Positions 45,258-55,220 of a stretch of 64,000 bases of DNA are shown in pieces. The stretch is from Paenisporosarcina indica. GTDB taxonomy: Bacteria; Bacillota; Bacilli; Bacillales_A; Planococcaceae. The first letter of the stretch is position 1, and every line of letters begins with the position of its first letter. The translations under genes and the position numbers were made by a program. The DNA lies in contig NZ_MPTA01000006.1 in the NCBI RefSeq assembly GCF_001939075.1, positions 124,001 to 188,000 of the forward strand, given 5' to 3'. The notes under the pieces were generated by a model. That model was given only the letters and a program-made list of their open reading frames with translations, ran no database searches and was not told the DNA's origin.

Positions 45258-47442
45258 ATGCTTCTTTTACGTTTGATTCTTGGCGTTTAAATTTATATAC
45301 GAAATAGGTAACTGTGCATACTGCAGTACCGATAAAGAATGTGAGCAAGATCCCATTATTCCATTGAATCATGTTGAGATCAGCTGTAGAAATAGCCGAT
45401 CGGAATCCTTGCACTGAGTATGTCATCGGTAACCATTGATTAAATACCTGTAAAGATTTTGGAAGCAATTCTAATGGGAATGTTCCAGCGCTAGTAGTGA
45501 GCTGAAGAATTAGAATTAATATGGCCACAAATCGGCCACTATCGCCAAGAACAGAAACTAGCAATTGAACAATCGATAAGTACGTAAAACTTGTAATGAT
45601 CGCTGTCGCAATAAACCATCCAAGGTTAACCGGTTCTAAATCTAAACCAAACAGTACAATCGCAACAGCCATCAATGCTTGAGTTATCCCTACAATTCCT
45701 AACACAGCCATTTTACTTGTTGCCCATGCCCATCCACTTGTTGGAGGGATAGCTGACTGGACAAATGGGAAAACAATTGAAATCATTAATGCCCCAACGA
45801 ATAGGCCAAGGGATAGAAAGTAAGGGGTAAAACCTGTTCCGTAATTTGGTACGTGATTAATTTCTGATTTGGTCACTTCTACTGGAGCAGATGCCATTTC
45901 AATCGTATTATCATTCGTTTTCACTTCACTTGTTTTAGTAGATGCATCAGCTAGCTTATCATGTAGAGTTGCCGAACCTTCGGCTAGTAATGCAGTGCCA
46001 TCCACAAGTTCCGTAGATCCCTCTGCTAAATCCCCAGACTTAGATGCAAGATTATTAGTACCCTCATTCAATTGGCTTGAACCTTGTACCAGTTGTTGTA
46101 AACCATTTAACAGTGCATCACTACCTGTTGAGCTTTTGGTAAGTCCTTCTTGTAATTCGACTAGCTTGGTGGATAATGTACCTGCCCCCGTTGCGATTGC
46201 TGTGGCACCATCATTTAGAGTTTGAGAGGACTGAGTTATTTTTTCTAAGCCATCAGCCAAGGTTGTGTGGCCTGTTGCTAATTTATTCATGCCCGTTGAT
46301 GTTTCTGACAGACCACTGCTTAAATTTTCAGTTCCATCTTGTAATGTCCCTAATCCTAGAGACACTTGTTCACTTCCCTGTTGAAGTTGCACAAGTGACC
46401 CTTTTAATGCATCTTGCTGTTCTTGCGGTAAGGAATCCAGAATTGGTGCTATTTGTTCTGCCAAAGTAACGATACCTGTCGTTACTTGATTAGATCCTCC
46501 TGCTAATTGTTCTACAGATTCATTGGCTGTCACAGAACCTTTTTGTAATTGACTTAAAGCAATGATGATTTGTTGCTCTTGTACATTCGCTTGTTCAAGA
46601 CCGTTCGACACTTGAGTAACACTTTCTGTATAAGTGGAAACGCCAGATTGTAACTGTTGTGCCCCTGTAGAAGTTTGAGCTGCACCTTGTTGCAATTGTG
46701 AAGTACCATTAACAAGCTTACCAAGCCCAACAGTTAAATTATTTGCTCCATCTCGTGCTGCTACTACGCCTTTTGATAATTCATTAGTTCCATCAGCTAT
46801 TTCTACAGAGCCGCTCGCTAATTGTTCCAAATAGCCCTTTATATCTGTTGCACCTGTCGCAAGTTTATCGGCACCTACAAATAATTCTCCCGCTCCATCT
46901 GCCGCTTCGCCATATCCCTCACCCATTTTTGTGATTGAATCAAATAACTTTTCTGAGTAACTAGCGACGATTTGCTTATTCACTTCTGCACGAATACGTT
47001 CCATTGCCGTGTCACCAATCTGAGCAGACAAAAAGTTGAATCCTTCGTTTGGTTTATAGTCAATTATTAACTTTTGAGGATTCTCATCAAGAAGTGTTGT
47101 TGCGTGTTGCGAGAAGTTCGACGGTATCTCAATTACCATGTAATAGTCTTGTTTTTCCAGTGCTTTTTGCGCATCTTCTTTAGAAACTTCTACAAAATGA
47201 AACTGCTTACTATCAACTAAATTTTTCGTTACATCTTTCCCAACCGTTAAATATTGACCATCTAGTTCCGCACCTGTATCTTCATTAACAATCGCTACTG
47301 GTAAATCACTCAATTGTGCATATGGATCCCAAAATGCCCATAAAAACATTCCAGCATATAATACTGGGATGAATAAAATTGCGATGATGGGGATTAATAA
47401 TTTGCGGTTTTTGATGATATTAACTAATTCCTGTTTTAACAT
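45256..47442 (-). CDS. yhgE: YhgE/Pip-family membrane protein
   Basis: A 728-aa protein of the phage-infection-protein/YhgE family, ABC-2-like. One N-terminal transmembrane helix is followed by an extracellular region of ~500 residues dominated by ~11-residue repeats (GAxxLxxGxxxL pattern), which predict long helices or coiled coils, then five or six C-terminal membrane helices. In lactococci the homologue Pip is a phage receptor; in B. subtilis the role is unknown. A TetR-family gene lies directly upstream with an operator in between. Confidence 0.92.
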   Translation of the reverse strand: MLKQELVNIIKNRKLLIPIIAILFIPVLYAGMFLWAFWDPYAQLSDLPVAIVNEDTGAELDGQYLTVGKDVTKNLVDSKQFHFVEVSKEDAQKALEKQDYYMVIEIPSNFSQHATTLLDENPQKLIIDYKPNEGFNFLSAQIGDTAMERIRAEVNKQIVASYSEKLFDSITKMGEGYGEAADGAGELFVGADKLATGATDIKGYLEQLASGSVEIADGTNELSKGVVAARDGANNLTVGLGKLVNGTSQLQQGAAQTSTGAQQLQSGVSTYTESVTQVSNGLEQANVQEQQIIIALSQLQKGSVTANESVEQLAGGSNQVTTGIVTLAEQIAPILDSLPQEQQDALKGSLVQLQQGSEQVSLGLGTLQDGTENLSSGLSETSTGMNKLATGHTTLADGLEKITQSSQTLNDGATAIATGAGTLSTKLVELQEGLTKSSTGSDALLNGLQQLVQGSSQLNEGTNNLASKSGDLAEGSTELVDGTALLAEGSATLHDKLADASTKTSEVKTNDNTIEMASAPVEVTKSEINHVPNYGTGFTPYFLSLGLFVGALMISIVFPFVQSAIPPTSGWAWATSKMAVLGIVGITQALMAVAIVLFGLDLEPVNLGWFIATAIITSFTYLSIVQLLVSVLGDSGRFVAILILILQLTTSAGTFPLELLPKSLQVFNQWLPMTYSVQGFRSAISTADLNMIQWNNGILLTFFIGTAVCTVTYFVYKFKRQESNVKEA

Positions 47443-47464
47443 TCTTTTTCCTCCTAAAACTTAT

Positions 47465-47487
47465 TGACCAATTTGTTCAATTGGTCA
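47465..47487. promoter_or_regulatory. TetR-type operator between yhgD and yhgE
   Basis: Perfect 9-bp arms TGACCAATT and AATTGGTCA around TGTTC (23 bp), 23 bases before the yhgE start. Related TGACC/GGTCAT half-sites occur upstream of yhgD at ~48104-48145. Confidence 0.78.
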
Positions 47488-47508
47488 TATTTTTTTAAAA
47501 AAAGAGTC

Positions 47509-48078
47509 TCACTTAATGAGACTTGCAAAAATCGTATCTTGAAAAACTTCTACAATTTTTTCTTCAGTTAACGAATCATTATGGGTTAGCTGCCAATCTA
47601 CAGCAAATGCCATATAAGCTTTGAAAATCAGGTATGCAACTAACTCGACATCCACTTGCTTGATTTCATCTTTGTCGATAGCTGTTTGGATGTTTTCAGC
47701 AATATATTTCACGATTTCTTGTTCAACTTGAACCAAAACGGCTTGTACAACAGGAGTTTTCATTTCTTTTTCTTCCGAGATTAATTTAGCTAGTAAGGCA
47801 TGATGTTCCCGGAATTCTAGCATTTTCATTAAAACTAGATGAGCATTTTCTTGGAATGTTCGTTCTTCAGAAATAACACCATCTTTTTTAGCCTTCATCT
47901 CTTTTATCATCGTAAAGACGATTTCATGAAATAATTCTTCTTTATTCGCAAAAAACGTGTAAATTGTTCCTTTACCAACATTAGCGATTTTTGCAACTTG
48001 GTCCATTGTCGTAGCCTTATAACCAAACAAGGAAAAAGATTTCGTCGCAGCTTCCAAGATTTCCTGTCGTCGATCCAT
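47509..48078 (-). CDS. yhgD: TetR/AcrR-family regulator (YhgD-like)
   Basis: A 189-aa repressor. The N-terminal helix-turn-helix (ILEAATKSFSLFGYKATTMDQVAKIANVGKGTIYTFFANKEELF, residues ~6-48) is standard TetR; the C-terminal half is the ligand and dimer domain. It lies between the hem genes and yhgE as in B. subtilis and most likely represses yhgE, and perhaps itself, through the adjacent palindrome. GAGGTG is eight bases before the ATG. Confidence 0.92.
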   Translation of the reverse strand: MDRRQEILEAATKSFSLFGYKATTMDQVAKIANVGKGTIYTFFANKEELFHEIVFTMIKEMKAKKDGVISEERTFQENAHLVLMKMLEFREHHALLAKLISEEKEMKTPVVQAVLVQVEQEIVKYIAENIQTAIDKDEIKQVDVELVAYLIFKAYMAFAVDWQLTHNDSLTEEKIVEVFQDTIFASLIK

Positions 48079-48227
48079 TCATACATCACCTCTTATAATC
48101 GAAGAATGACCAAAAAACCACAACAGTCATTTAGTCATTATCATAATTGATTTATTTCTATTTTACAAGTAGAAATTTTAATTGGATAGATTTTCATACC
48201 AATGCCCATTCAAGTCTATTCGTTTGA

Positions 48228-48425
48228 TTAGATACCTAACAGATTATCAATTAACTTAATAAGGTAATAAGTTGTAATGATTGCAAGGGCGGTTGCAATA
48301 ATTGTGCTAACAAAAATCGTCATTAATCCATCAGAACCAATATGATCAAAAATAATGAATCCAAGCAAGGCATCATAGGCATAAATGAGAATAATGAAAA
48401 TTAAATACTTCATAATCTTAAACAT
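48228..48425 (-). CDS. Small two-helix membrane protein
   Basis: A ~65-aa hydrophobic protein beginning MFKIMKYLIFIILIYAYDAL, with a second transmembrane helix (TIFVSTIIATALAIITTYYLI). Ribosome site is weak (GAGAGTTGGGA region). It is between hemY and yhgD and not recognised. Possible membrane-small-protein gene; no function is inferred. Confidence 0.55.
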   Translation of the reverse strand: MFKIMKYLIFIILIYAYDALLGFIIFDHIGSDGLMTIFVSTIIATALAIITTYYLIKLIDNLLGI

Positions 48426-48493
48426 TGTTATCGATCCCAACTCTCTAACGCTTTTTCTTTAAATATACACTAATTATAATTTTCGAACCCTTG

Positions 48494-48543
48494 AAAAAAA
48501 AGAAAAAGGACTGGAAAGCAAATTTGCTTGGTTCCAGTCCTTT
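48494..48543 (-). terminator. Terminator of the hemE-hemH-hemY operon
   Basis: AAAGGACTGGAA...TTCCAGTCCTTT followed on the minus strand by TTCTTTTTTTT. Confidence 0.88.
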
Positions 48544-48581
48544 AATACAAAATGTATTGTTGAAAAACAAAACGATAGATT

Positions 48582-49997
48582 CTATTTCACAAACAAATTT
48601 TCCAACATTTCTCCAACAGCTGCTTTTCCTTGATCTACACAGTCTGGTAAGCCTAAGCCTTCAAAAGAACTACCAGCTATTTTCACCATAGGAAATGCTT
48701 GTTGAACTTCTTGTTTTACTTTTGCTATACGCTCTTTATGGCCAACCACATACTGTGGTGAAGCTTTTTTCCAGCGGGTTACAACAGTAAATAAAGGATC
48801 CCCATCAATTTTAGTGGTTTTTCGAAGATCTGCTAGAACCACTTTTTCTAATTCACTATCCGACAACTCAACCACTGATTCATCACCAGCACGTCCAACG
48901 TATCCACGAAGTAACACATGACCTTTTGGTGTGGTAGTTGGCCATTTACGATGCGTCCACGTACAAGCAGTTATTGAATAGTCACTGTTTCGAGAAACAA
49001 CAAAACCAGTTCCTTCTCTTTCTTGTACTACGGCACTTTCAGGGAAAGCCATGGCTACAGTCGCAACAGATGTTGCAGGCATATCTTTAAGTCCAGATAA
49101 CAAACCGTGCTCTTCAAATAATGGAAGAGTCGCGAGATGCGGTGTTGTTAAAATAAGTCCATCTAACAACATTTCAGAACCATTATTTAATCGGATGTTA
49201 ACTTTCTCGCCGACTCTCTCTAATTGTTCTAGACGAACACCTTTCATAACAGTACCTGGTTCTAGCTGAGCTTCTATCGCCTCAACAACAGTTTCCAAAC
49301 CATTTCTAAAGGTACGGAAAACACCATCTTTTGGCTTGTTTTTAGATGGTTTTGGCGTTGTTTTTTTCGTTCCTACAATCAAACTTCGATGTTCTTGTTC
49401 CATTTTATAAAACTGTGGAAAAGTTGCTTGTAAACTTAACTTGTAAATATCACCGGAATAAATCCCAGCCAATAAAGGTTCAATCAGGTTTTCAACTACT
49501 TCTCCGCCAAAACGTCTCCGTAAAAAATGACCAACTGATTGATCGCCTTTTGCCGATGATTTTGGTAAAACAAAATCTCCCGCCGCACGAATTTTCCCAC
49601 TCCATGAAAACAAACCAGAAGAGATGAAAGGAGATATTTGAGTTGGAATCCCCATTACAGACCCTCCAGGAATCGGGTGTAATTCCTCATTTACGAGGAC
49701 GTACGCTTGTCCGGTAGCATTGCTTACGAGCTGATCACTAATTCCTAGGTCATCTGCTAATATCCCAAAGCTCTTTTTCCTTTCTAAGAATGAATCAGGA
49801 CCACGTTCGATGATAAACCCATCTTTTCGTACCGTCTGGATTTTCCCTCCAAGTCGGTGTGAAGCCTCAATTAAGAATACTTCGAGTGGGTAGCCTTTTT
49901 CTTTTGCTTCTTTTTGTAAATAGAAAGCAGCTGCAAGACCGGTTATCCCGCCTCCAACAACCGCTACTTTTCGTTTCTCTCCAGACACGTTCATCAT
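48582..49997 (-). CDS. hemY: Coproporphyrinogen III oxidase (HemY/CgoX)
   Basis: A ~471-aa FAD enzyme that oxidises coproporphyrinogen III to coproporphyrin III in the Gram-positive haem pathway. The dinucleotide motif VVGGGITGLAAAFYLQ is at residues ~14-29, followed by GGKIQTV and ERGPDSFL, and the C-terminal FAD contact is ...GSSFEGLGLPDCVDQGKAA. The start is one of two adjacent ATGs; the in-frame GTG before them is less likely. Third gene of hemE-hemH-hemY. Confidence 0.92.
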   Translation of the reverse strand: MMNVSGEKRKVAVVGGGITGLAAAFYLQKEAKEKGYPLEVFLIEASHRLGGKIQTVRKDGFIIERGPDSFLERKKSFGILADDLGISDQLVSNATGQAYVLVNEELHPIPGGSVMGIPTQISPFISSGLFSWSGKIRAAGDFVLPKSSAKGDQSVGHFLRRRFGGEVVENLIEPLLAGIYSGDIYKLSLQATFPQFYKMEQEHRSLIVGTKKTTPKPSKNKPKDGVFRTFRNGLETVVEAIEAQLEPGTVMKGVRLEQLERVGEKVNIRLNNGSEMLLDGLILTTPHLATLPLFEEHGLLSGLKDMPATSVATVAMAFPESAVVQEREGTGFVVSRNSDYSITACTWTHRKWPTTTPKGHVLLRGYVGRAGDESVVELSDSELEKVVLADLRKTTKIDGDPLFTVVTRWKKASPQYVVGHKERIAKVKQEVQQAFPMVKIAGSSFEGLGLPDCVDQGKAAVGEMLENLFVK

Positions 49998-50017
49998 CAC
50001 TTTCGGATTAGGATTCC

Positions 50018-50953
50018 TTATTTCTTACCTAAATGTTTTAATACAACATCAGACATTGCATCGATAAATAAAGGTTGTGTATTGGGCATTTCAGGTCGGT
50101 AGTAGTTTGCACCAATTTCATCACAGACGACTTTACATTCATAGTCATTGTCAAACAAGACTTCCAGATGGTTTGCAACAAATCCAACTGGTGTATAAAC
50201 AAAAGAGTTATAGCCCTTTTTCTCAAACAGTTCTTTGGTTAAATCTTGGACATCAGGACCAATCCATGGCTCAGGTGTCTGACCGGCACTTTGCCATCCT
50301 AATTCATAGTTTTCGACTCCGGCAGCTTGTGCAATCAGATCAGCTGTTTCCTTTAATTGATCCGGGTAAGGATCACCATTTGCGATAATCTTTTCAGGTA
50401 AAGAATGGGCAGAAACGATTAAACAAGCCTTTGCACGTTCTTCTGCCGACATCTCATTGAATGTTCCTTGAACTTTTTCAGTCCAATATTGGATGAATTT
50501 CGGTTCATCGTACCAACTTTCTATAGACGTGATGTTTAAACCAGCAAGTTTATCGGCTGTTTCTTGCACACGTCCGTTATACGATTTAATCGAGAACGTT
50601 GAGAAGTGAGGTGCTAATACCATAGATACTGCTTCAGTAATTCCATCTTTATGCATTTGCTCCACGGCATCTTCCACGAAAGGCTCGATATGTTTTAAAC
50701 CAATGTATAGTTTGAACTCGATTTCATCTTGTACGTCATTCAAACGGTCACGTAAAGATTCCGCTTGGTCTTGCGTAATTTTCGCCAGTGGAGAAATTCC
50801 GCCGATTGCTTTATAGCGGCTACGTAGGTCCTCAAGTGCTTCTTCACTTGGTGGACGACCATGACGAATATGCGTATAGTAACGTTCGATGTCTTCTTCT
50901 TTATATGGCGTGCCATATGCCATAACGAGTAATCCCATTGTTATCTTAGACAA
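50018..50953 (-). CDS. hemH: Coproporphyrin III ferrochelatase (HemH/CpfC)
   Basis: A ~311-aa enzyme that inserts Fe(II) into coproporphyrin III. The family landmarks [33 protein letters not shown] (active-site His), SAHSLPEKI and [16 protein letters not shown] (Glu) are all present and near-identical to B. subtilis HemH. The start chosen is TTG at 50953 (MSKITMGLL, eight bases after GAGG), which mirrors B. subtilis MSRKKMGLL; the GTG at 50962 overlaps the ribosome site. Confidence 0.94.
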   Translation of the reverse strand: MSKITMGLLVMAYGTPYKEEDIERYYTHIRHGRPPSEEALEDLRSRYKAIGGISPLAKITQDQAESLRDRLNDVQDEIEFKLYIGLKHIEPFVEDAVEQMHKDGITEAVSMVLAPHFSTFSIKSYNGRVQETADKLAGLNITSIESWYDEPKFIQYWTEKVQGTFNEMSAEERAKACLIVSAHSLPEKIIANGDPYPDQLKETADLIAQAAGVENYELGWQSAGQTPEPWIGPDVQDLTKELFEKKGYNSFVYTPVGFVANHLEVLFDNDYECKVVCDEIGANYYRPEMPNTQPLFIDAMSDVVLKHLGKK

Positions 50954-50993
50954 CTTCTTCACCTCATTAGTCTTAATAAAAATGTTTGTAAGC

Positions 50994-52043
50994 TTACGAT
51001 TTCAGTTTCATTTGTTCGCGACTGTATTCATGTACAAATGTCGTCAAACGTTTTAATACATCCGGGTTCACTTCAGGGAATACACCATGACCTAGGTTGA
51101 AGATATGATTTTGGTGTGCAATTCCTTGATCCACGATTTCTTTCGCACGTTCTTCAATAACTGACCAATCCGCTAGCAACAAGGAAGGATCTAAATTCCC
51201 TTGAAGAGTCTTCGTCAAGCCCATTGCACGAGCATCTTTAATTGATAAACGCCAATCTAGTCCAACTACATCTACAGGTAGGTCATGCCACTCTTTTGCT
51301 AAGTGACTTGCTCCAACACCAAATGTTGTCACTGGTACTCCAAGTTCACGAATACTTGTAAAGATACGTGTCATGACTGGTTTGATGAAGATACGATAAT
51401 CTTCAATATTCAAAGCACCGACCCATGAATCGAAAATTTGGATTGCTTTTGCTCCTGCATCAACTTGTGCTTTAGTATAAACAATAATCATGTCCGCTAG
51501 CTTGTCCATTAAGGTAAACCAAGCTTGTGGTTCGGATATCATAAAGGCTTTTGTTTTATTGTAGTTTTTTGAAGGACCGCCTTCAATCATATAGCTTGCT
51601 AATGTGAACGGTGCGCCTGAGAAACCAATTAATGGTACATCTAGCTGCTCTTCCGTCAAAATTTTAATCGTTTCAAGAACAAATGGAATGTGATCTTGTG
51701 GAGAAAGTTCTCCGAGTTTCTCTACATCCTGTACTGTACGAATCGGATTTGAAATAACTGGACCTACGCCAGCTTTGATTTTCACATCCACGCCAATACC
51801 GGGAAGCGGTGTCACGATATCTTTATATAAAATCGCCGCATCTACGTCGTAGTTTTCAACTGGCAAACGAGTGACATATGCGCAAAGTTCAGGTTGGTGC
51901 GTAATTTCTTCTAACGAATATTTTTCTTTAATTTTACGATATTCCGGTTGTGAGCGTCCTGCTTGACGCATATACCATACTGGAGTGTAGTCCACTTTCT
52001 CGCCTCTTGCTGCACGCAAAAATGTGTCATTAATTTTTCTCAT
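50994..52043 (-). CDS. hemE: Uroporphyrinogen decarboxylase
   Basis: A 349-aa enzyme that decarboxylates uroporphyrinogen III to coproporphyrinogen III. The N-terminal signature [16 protein letters not shown] (residues ~21-36) supplies the substrate-binding Arg residues; the conserved Asp lies in [13 protein letters not shown], and [17 protein letters not shown] and the C-terminal [13 protein letters not shown] are present. It is the first gene of the operon with hemH and hemY. Confidence 0.96.
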   Translation of the reverse strand: MRKINDTFLRAARGEKVDYTPVWYMRQAGRSQPEYRKIKEKYSLEEITHQPELCAYVTRLPVENYDVDAAILYKDIVTPLPGIGVDVKIKAGVGPVISNPIRTVQDVEKLGELSPQDHIPFVLETIKILTEEQLDVPLIGFSGAPFTLASYMIEGGPSKNYNKTKAFMISEPQAWFTLMDKLADMIIVYTKAQVDAGAKAIQIFDSWVGALNIEDYRIFIKPVMTRIFTSIRELGVPVTTFGVGASHLAKEWHDLPVDVVGLDWRLSIKDARAMGLTKTLQGNLDPSLLLADWSVIEERAKEIVDQGIAHQNHIFNLGHGVFPEVNPDVLKRLTTFVHEYSREQMKLKS

Positions 52044-52082
52044 ATATCTGGTTCCTACCTTTCAACAAAACGTATTTTTGGG

Positions 52083-52199
52083 TTAATGTCTAGTTCCGAG
52101 TACCAGCTCACACCTAAGCTTCTGGTCCTCATACGAAAGAAAGTTTTCGCATCGGTCCCCCCAGCACCGACGTTGGGCTAGATTGGTACTCTGCACTTT
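52083..52199 (-). repeat. Structured ~115-nt dispersed repeat, copy E
   Basis: In minus orientation: GAGTACCA (52191-52184) / TGGTACTC (52105-52098), fully paired and differing from copies A and B by compensated changes; inner hairpin ATGCGAAA / TTTCGTAT with one G-U; CTAGA box at the end. It lies between hemE and the divergent hmoB. Confidence 0.83.
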
Positions 52200-52369
52200 T
52201 CTTTTTATATTCGTTCTAAATATAGACGTTCTCTACACTATTGTATAGATTTCAGGTGCAAATGTCATAGAATTGTCTTGATTAGGGGACACTCTTTTGA
52301 CATAGAGTTGTTTCGAGTGTTTTTGGTTGGGGAATAATATACTGTATGTATAGATATGGGGGGATTTTG

Positions 52370-52891
52370 ATGAATATTTACTTAACTTCTGGAACACCTG
52401 AATTCATGAACTCTTTAAAGGAAAAACACGCCGATCAAAAAATGGTGGTTTTACACGGAGAAGGCAATACGGTATTACTACATGAAACTACCGGAAAGAC
52501 TGTTTTCTCAACACCTCGTAAATACGAAGTACTCGATTCCTCTGGGGAATTAAACGAGCAAGGCTATTTCGTTTTTAATAACATTCCTGTTTCCGATGAA
52601 GGTCGACCAATTTTTGAACAGCGTTTCAGCAATCGTGCACGTGCGATTGAAAATGAACCTGGATTTATCGCCATCCGCGTATTGCGTCCCATTAAGGCCG
52701 ATACTTATATTATCTTGACCGAATGGACAGGACCGAGTTCATTTGAAGCTTGGCAATCATCACAAGCGTATAACAAAGCACATGAGAAACGTGGGTCCGA
52801 TGAGGGATTAGATCAACGACCTAATATTTTTTCGAGTGCCTCGTATGTTACTACTTATACAACAGCCAAAAAAAATGAAGATGCCAATTAA
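52370..52891 (+). CDS. hmoB: Haem-degrading monooxygenase (HmoB-like)
   Basis: A ~173-aa protein. The C-terminal ~95 residues are an antibiotic-biosynthesis-monooxygenase (ABM) fold domain: FEQRFSNRARAIENEPGFIAIRVLRP, then YIILTEWTGPSSFEAWQSSQAYNKAH, with the late His a likely haem ligand. This two-part architecture is that of B. subtilis HmoB (YhgC), which opens haem to release iron and also lies beside hemE. The start at 52370 follows GGGGGG at good spacing. Confidence 0.88.
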   Translation: MNIYLTSGTPEFMNSLKEKHADQKMVVLHGEGNTVLLHETTGKTVFSTPRKYEVLDSSGELNEQGYFVFNNIPVSDEGRPIFEQRFSNRARAIENEPGFIAIRVLRPIKADTYIILTEWTGPSSFEAWQSSQAYNKAHEKRGSDEGLDQRPNIFSSASYVTTYTTAKKNEDAN

Positions 52892-52928
52892 ACAAGATTC
52901 AGCTTTCTTCATATATCCTGTTATCCTA

Positions 52929-52956
52929 ACCACCATTAATTGGTGGTTTTTTTTAT
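52929..52956 (+). terminator. Terminator of hmoB
   Basis: AACCACCAATT-type stem (ACCACC-ATTAATT-GGTGGT) followed by eight Ts. Confidence 0.82.
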
Positions 52957-53010
52957 GCATTTAGCATTAATAATATTTAATTGGATACCATAATTTCAGG
53001 AGTTGATATT

Positions 53011-53478
53011 ATGAAGAATGCATTTCTTCCCTTAATAATAATTGGATTTTTATTCGTTTCATTATTTATGTTTGTTCAAACAGAGGTTGATTCAGCCACG
53101 CTGGAGAAAAAGCTTAAGAGTTGTCCAAAGGAAAGTGACTTAGTAGAAACTTCCATCGACAATCAAGAAGAATTAGTAAATGAATTAGACTTCTTGATAC
53201 CTGATACCTATATCAAAGGAGACGAGTATGGAGAAAACTACAAGGAATGGATCGTCACTACCGTTATGCCTTTACCAAAGACTGTTGATGATACTACTGT
53301 AGATGTTTATTATGAAATAGCTAAAAATCTCTGCGGGAAAGAAGTGGCGAATAAGTCTTGGTTAATACAAATAGACTTTCCAAAATGGGATGATGTTAGT
53401 GCCAGTAATTCTGAAGGTCAAATTTTTGTAGCAAAAAATAAAGAGACAGGTTGGTATGTCTGGTATAGGTATCATTAA
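53011..53478 (+). CDS. Unknown membrane-anchored extracytoplasmic protein
   Basis: A ~155-aa protein with an uncleaved-type N-terminal anchor (FLPLIIIGFLFVSLFMFV) and a ~130-residue extracytoplasmic domain rich in acidic and aromatic residues, with two cysteines (SCPKES and NLCGKE) that could form a disulfide. I do not recognise the family. ATG at 53011 is preceded by AGGAGTT. It is monocistronic with its own terminator; function is unknown. Confidence 0.7.
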   Translation: MKNAFLPLIIIGFLFVSLFMFVQTEVDSATLEKKLKSCPKESDLVETSIDNQEELVNELDFLIPDTYIKGDEYGENYKEWIVTTVMPLPKTVDDTTVDVYYEIAKNLCGKEVANKSWLIQIDFPKWDDVSASNSEGQIFVAKNKETGWYVWYRYH

Positions 53479-53538
53479 TCCAATATTAGATTGGCTTGAG
53501 TACTACATTTTATTTTATCGTGTTTAAATTAATAATGC

Positions 53539-53579
53539 GACATTTCGTTCGAAATTGAACGGAATGTCACCTTTTTTTT
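53539..53579 (+). terminator. Terminator of the gene at 53011
   Basis: GACATTTCGTTC / GAACGGAATGTC, then CACC and eight Ts. Confidence 0.85.
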
Positions 53580-53858
53580 CGTATTGTTTATCTTCTTCCT
53601 ATATTAAGGTCATAATTCGTTTGAGAACTACAGTGAGTATGCCCATGGATCATTGCATTTGCATTCCAAATAAACTCGCAGTAAAACTGCTCCTAATCCA
53701 CGAAAAAAACACGGTTTAAAAAAGCCGTTTCATAAATTCCCCACCTATCTCATATAACCTACTAGCTTTATTTTATCTGTTTTTGAAAAAGAAACGCCTT
53801 TCGCTAGAGAGATTCTGTCTCCATCCCAAGACGGATTTCATGGTCTACTAAACTTACA

Positions 53859-53888
53859 TTGTTTCGAAGTGAATACAAATGATATAAT
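53859..53888 (+). promoter_or_regulatory. Promoter of the M20 amidohydrolase
   Basis: TTGTTT (53859-53864), 18-base spacer, TATAAT (53883-53888), about 40 bases before the ATG. Confidence 0.68.
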
Positions 53889-53930
53889 AACAAAAATTCA
53901 AACTACTACGATATACGAGGAGAATTAGTA

Positions 53931-55106
53931 ATGAAAAATCAATTATTTGAGAAACTTAATGCAGCATTTGAAGACATGCAAGTCATTCGTCGCCATTTAC
54001 ATATGCACCCAGAAGTTTCTTTTCATGAAACAAATACAGCGAAATACATACAAGAATTTTACGCAAATTTAGGTGTGGAATATACAGCTAATGTTGGTGG
54101 AAATGGTGTTGTGGCGCGAATTAAAGGGGTATTCCCTGGAAAAACAGTGGCCTTACGAGCGGATTTTGACGCCTTACCAATTCAAGACGAAAAGGACGTA
54201 CCATACAAATCAACAGTTCCGGGTGTGATGCATGCTTGTGGACATGATGGTCATACAGCCACTCTACTGGTGCTGGGAAAAACATTATTTGAGATGCGTG
54301 AACAACTTTCTGGTGAATATGTATTAATTCATCAACATGCAGAAGAATATGCACCAGGTGGAGCAAAACCAATGATTGAAGCTGGGTGTTTAGAAGGTGT
54401 CGATGCAATTTTCGGAACTCACCTTTGGTCATTGACGCCATCGGGCACGGTTGAATACCGCGTAGGTCCTGTCATGGCAGCGGCTGACCGTTTTGAAGTC
54501 ACGATCCAAGGTCGAGGTGGTCATGGAGCAAGTCCTCATCAAACAAAAGATGCAATTGTAATTGGAGCGCAGGTTGTAACAAATCTACAACAAATTGTTT
54601 CTCGTCGAGTGAACCCAGTTGAATCTGCCGTTATTTCTGTTGGATCATTTGTCGCAAACAATGCATTTAATGTCATTGCAGATTCTGCCAAGTTAGTTGG
54701 AACAGTCCGTTCTTTTAATCCGGAAGTGCGTGATTTATTGGAAAAAGAATTGGAACGCGTGATTGAAGGAACTTGTCTTGCGAATGATTGCTCATATGAA
54801 TTTGTTTATGTTCGAGGCTACAGTGCAGTTGTTAACCATGAAGCCGAAACGCTCTTATTAAAAGATGTTGCAGAACAAATACCTGATATTAAGGAAGTTC
54901 GCGAAACCGAACAACATATGGGTGGCGAAGACTTTGCCTATTACTTAGAAAAAGTGCCAGGAACTTTCTTCTTCACAGGAGCTATGCCAGATGGAGAAGT
55001 GTACCCCCACCATCACCCGAAATTTGATTTCGATGAAAATGCCATGTTAATTGCTGCAAAAACTTTAGGCGCAGCAGTAATTGAATATCAAGAAACAGAA
55101 AAATAA
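53931..55106 (+). CDS. M20-family amidohydrolase / N-acyl-amino-acid hydrolase
   Basis: A 391-aa metal-dependent hydrolase. Metal ligands are visible in HACGHDGHTA (Cys-x-His and His), HQHAEEYAPGG (Glu-Glu), THLW and the late His of PHHHPKF; the dimerisation domain starts at GRGGHGASPH. It is the type represented by B. subtilis YhaA, and yhaA lies beside ecsABC there, which fits the ecs genes 6 kb further on. The natural substrate is uncertain. Confidence 0.9.
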   Translation: MKNQLFEKLNAAFEDMQVIRRHLHMHPEVSFHETNTAKYIQEFYANLGVEYTANVGGNGVVARIKGVFPGKTVALRADFDALPIQDEKDVPYKSTVPGVMHACGHDGHTATLLVLGKTLFEMREQLSGEYVLIHQHAEEYAPGGAKPMIEAGCLEGVDAIFGTHLWSLTPSGTVEYRVGPVMAAADRFEVTIQGRGGHGASPHQTKDAIVIGAQVVTNLQQIVSRRVNPVESAVISVGSFVANNAFNVIADSAKLVGTVRSFNPEVRDLLEKELERVIEGTCLANDCSYEFVYVRGYSAVVNHEAETLLLKDVAEQIPDIKEVRETEQHMGGEDFAYYLEKVPGTFFFTGAMPDGEVYPHHHPKFDFDENAMLIAAKTLGAAVIEYQETEK

Positions 55107-55220
55107 ATAATTCGACATCAATTTAATTACCCGTTCAGCAATTTGGTCCCAAAACAGAAAAAAAAAAGTGAAATAACGTAATTTTTTGCAAACAATAAAA
55201 TATTGATAAACAATCATACT

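Larger units (their letters stand above)
53479..53930. other. Intergenic region before the M20 amidohydrolase
   Basis: A 452-base gap containing the terminator at 53539-53579 and the promoter at 53859-53888. Nothing else is recognised between them. Confidence 0.55.
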
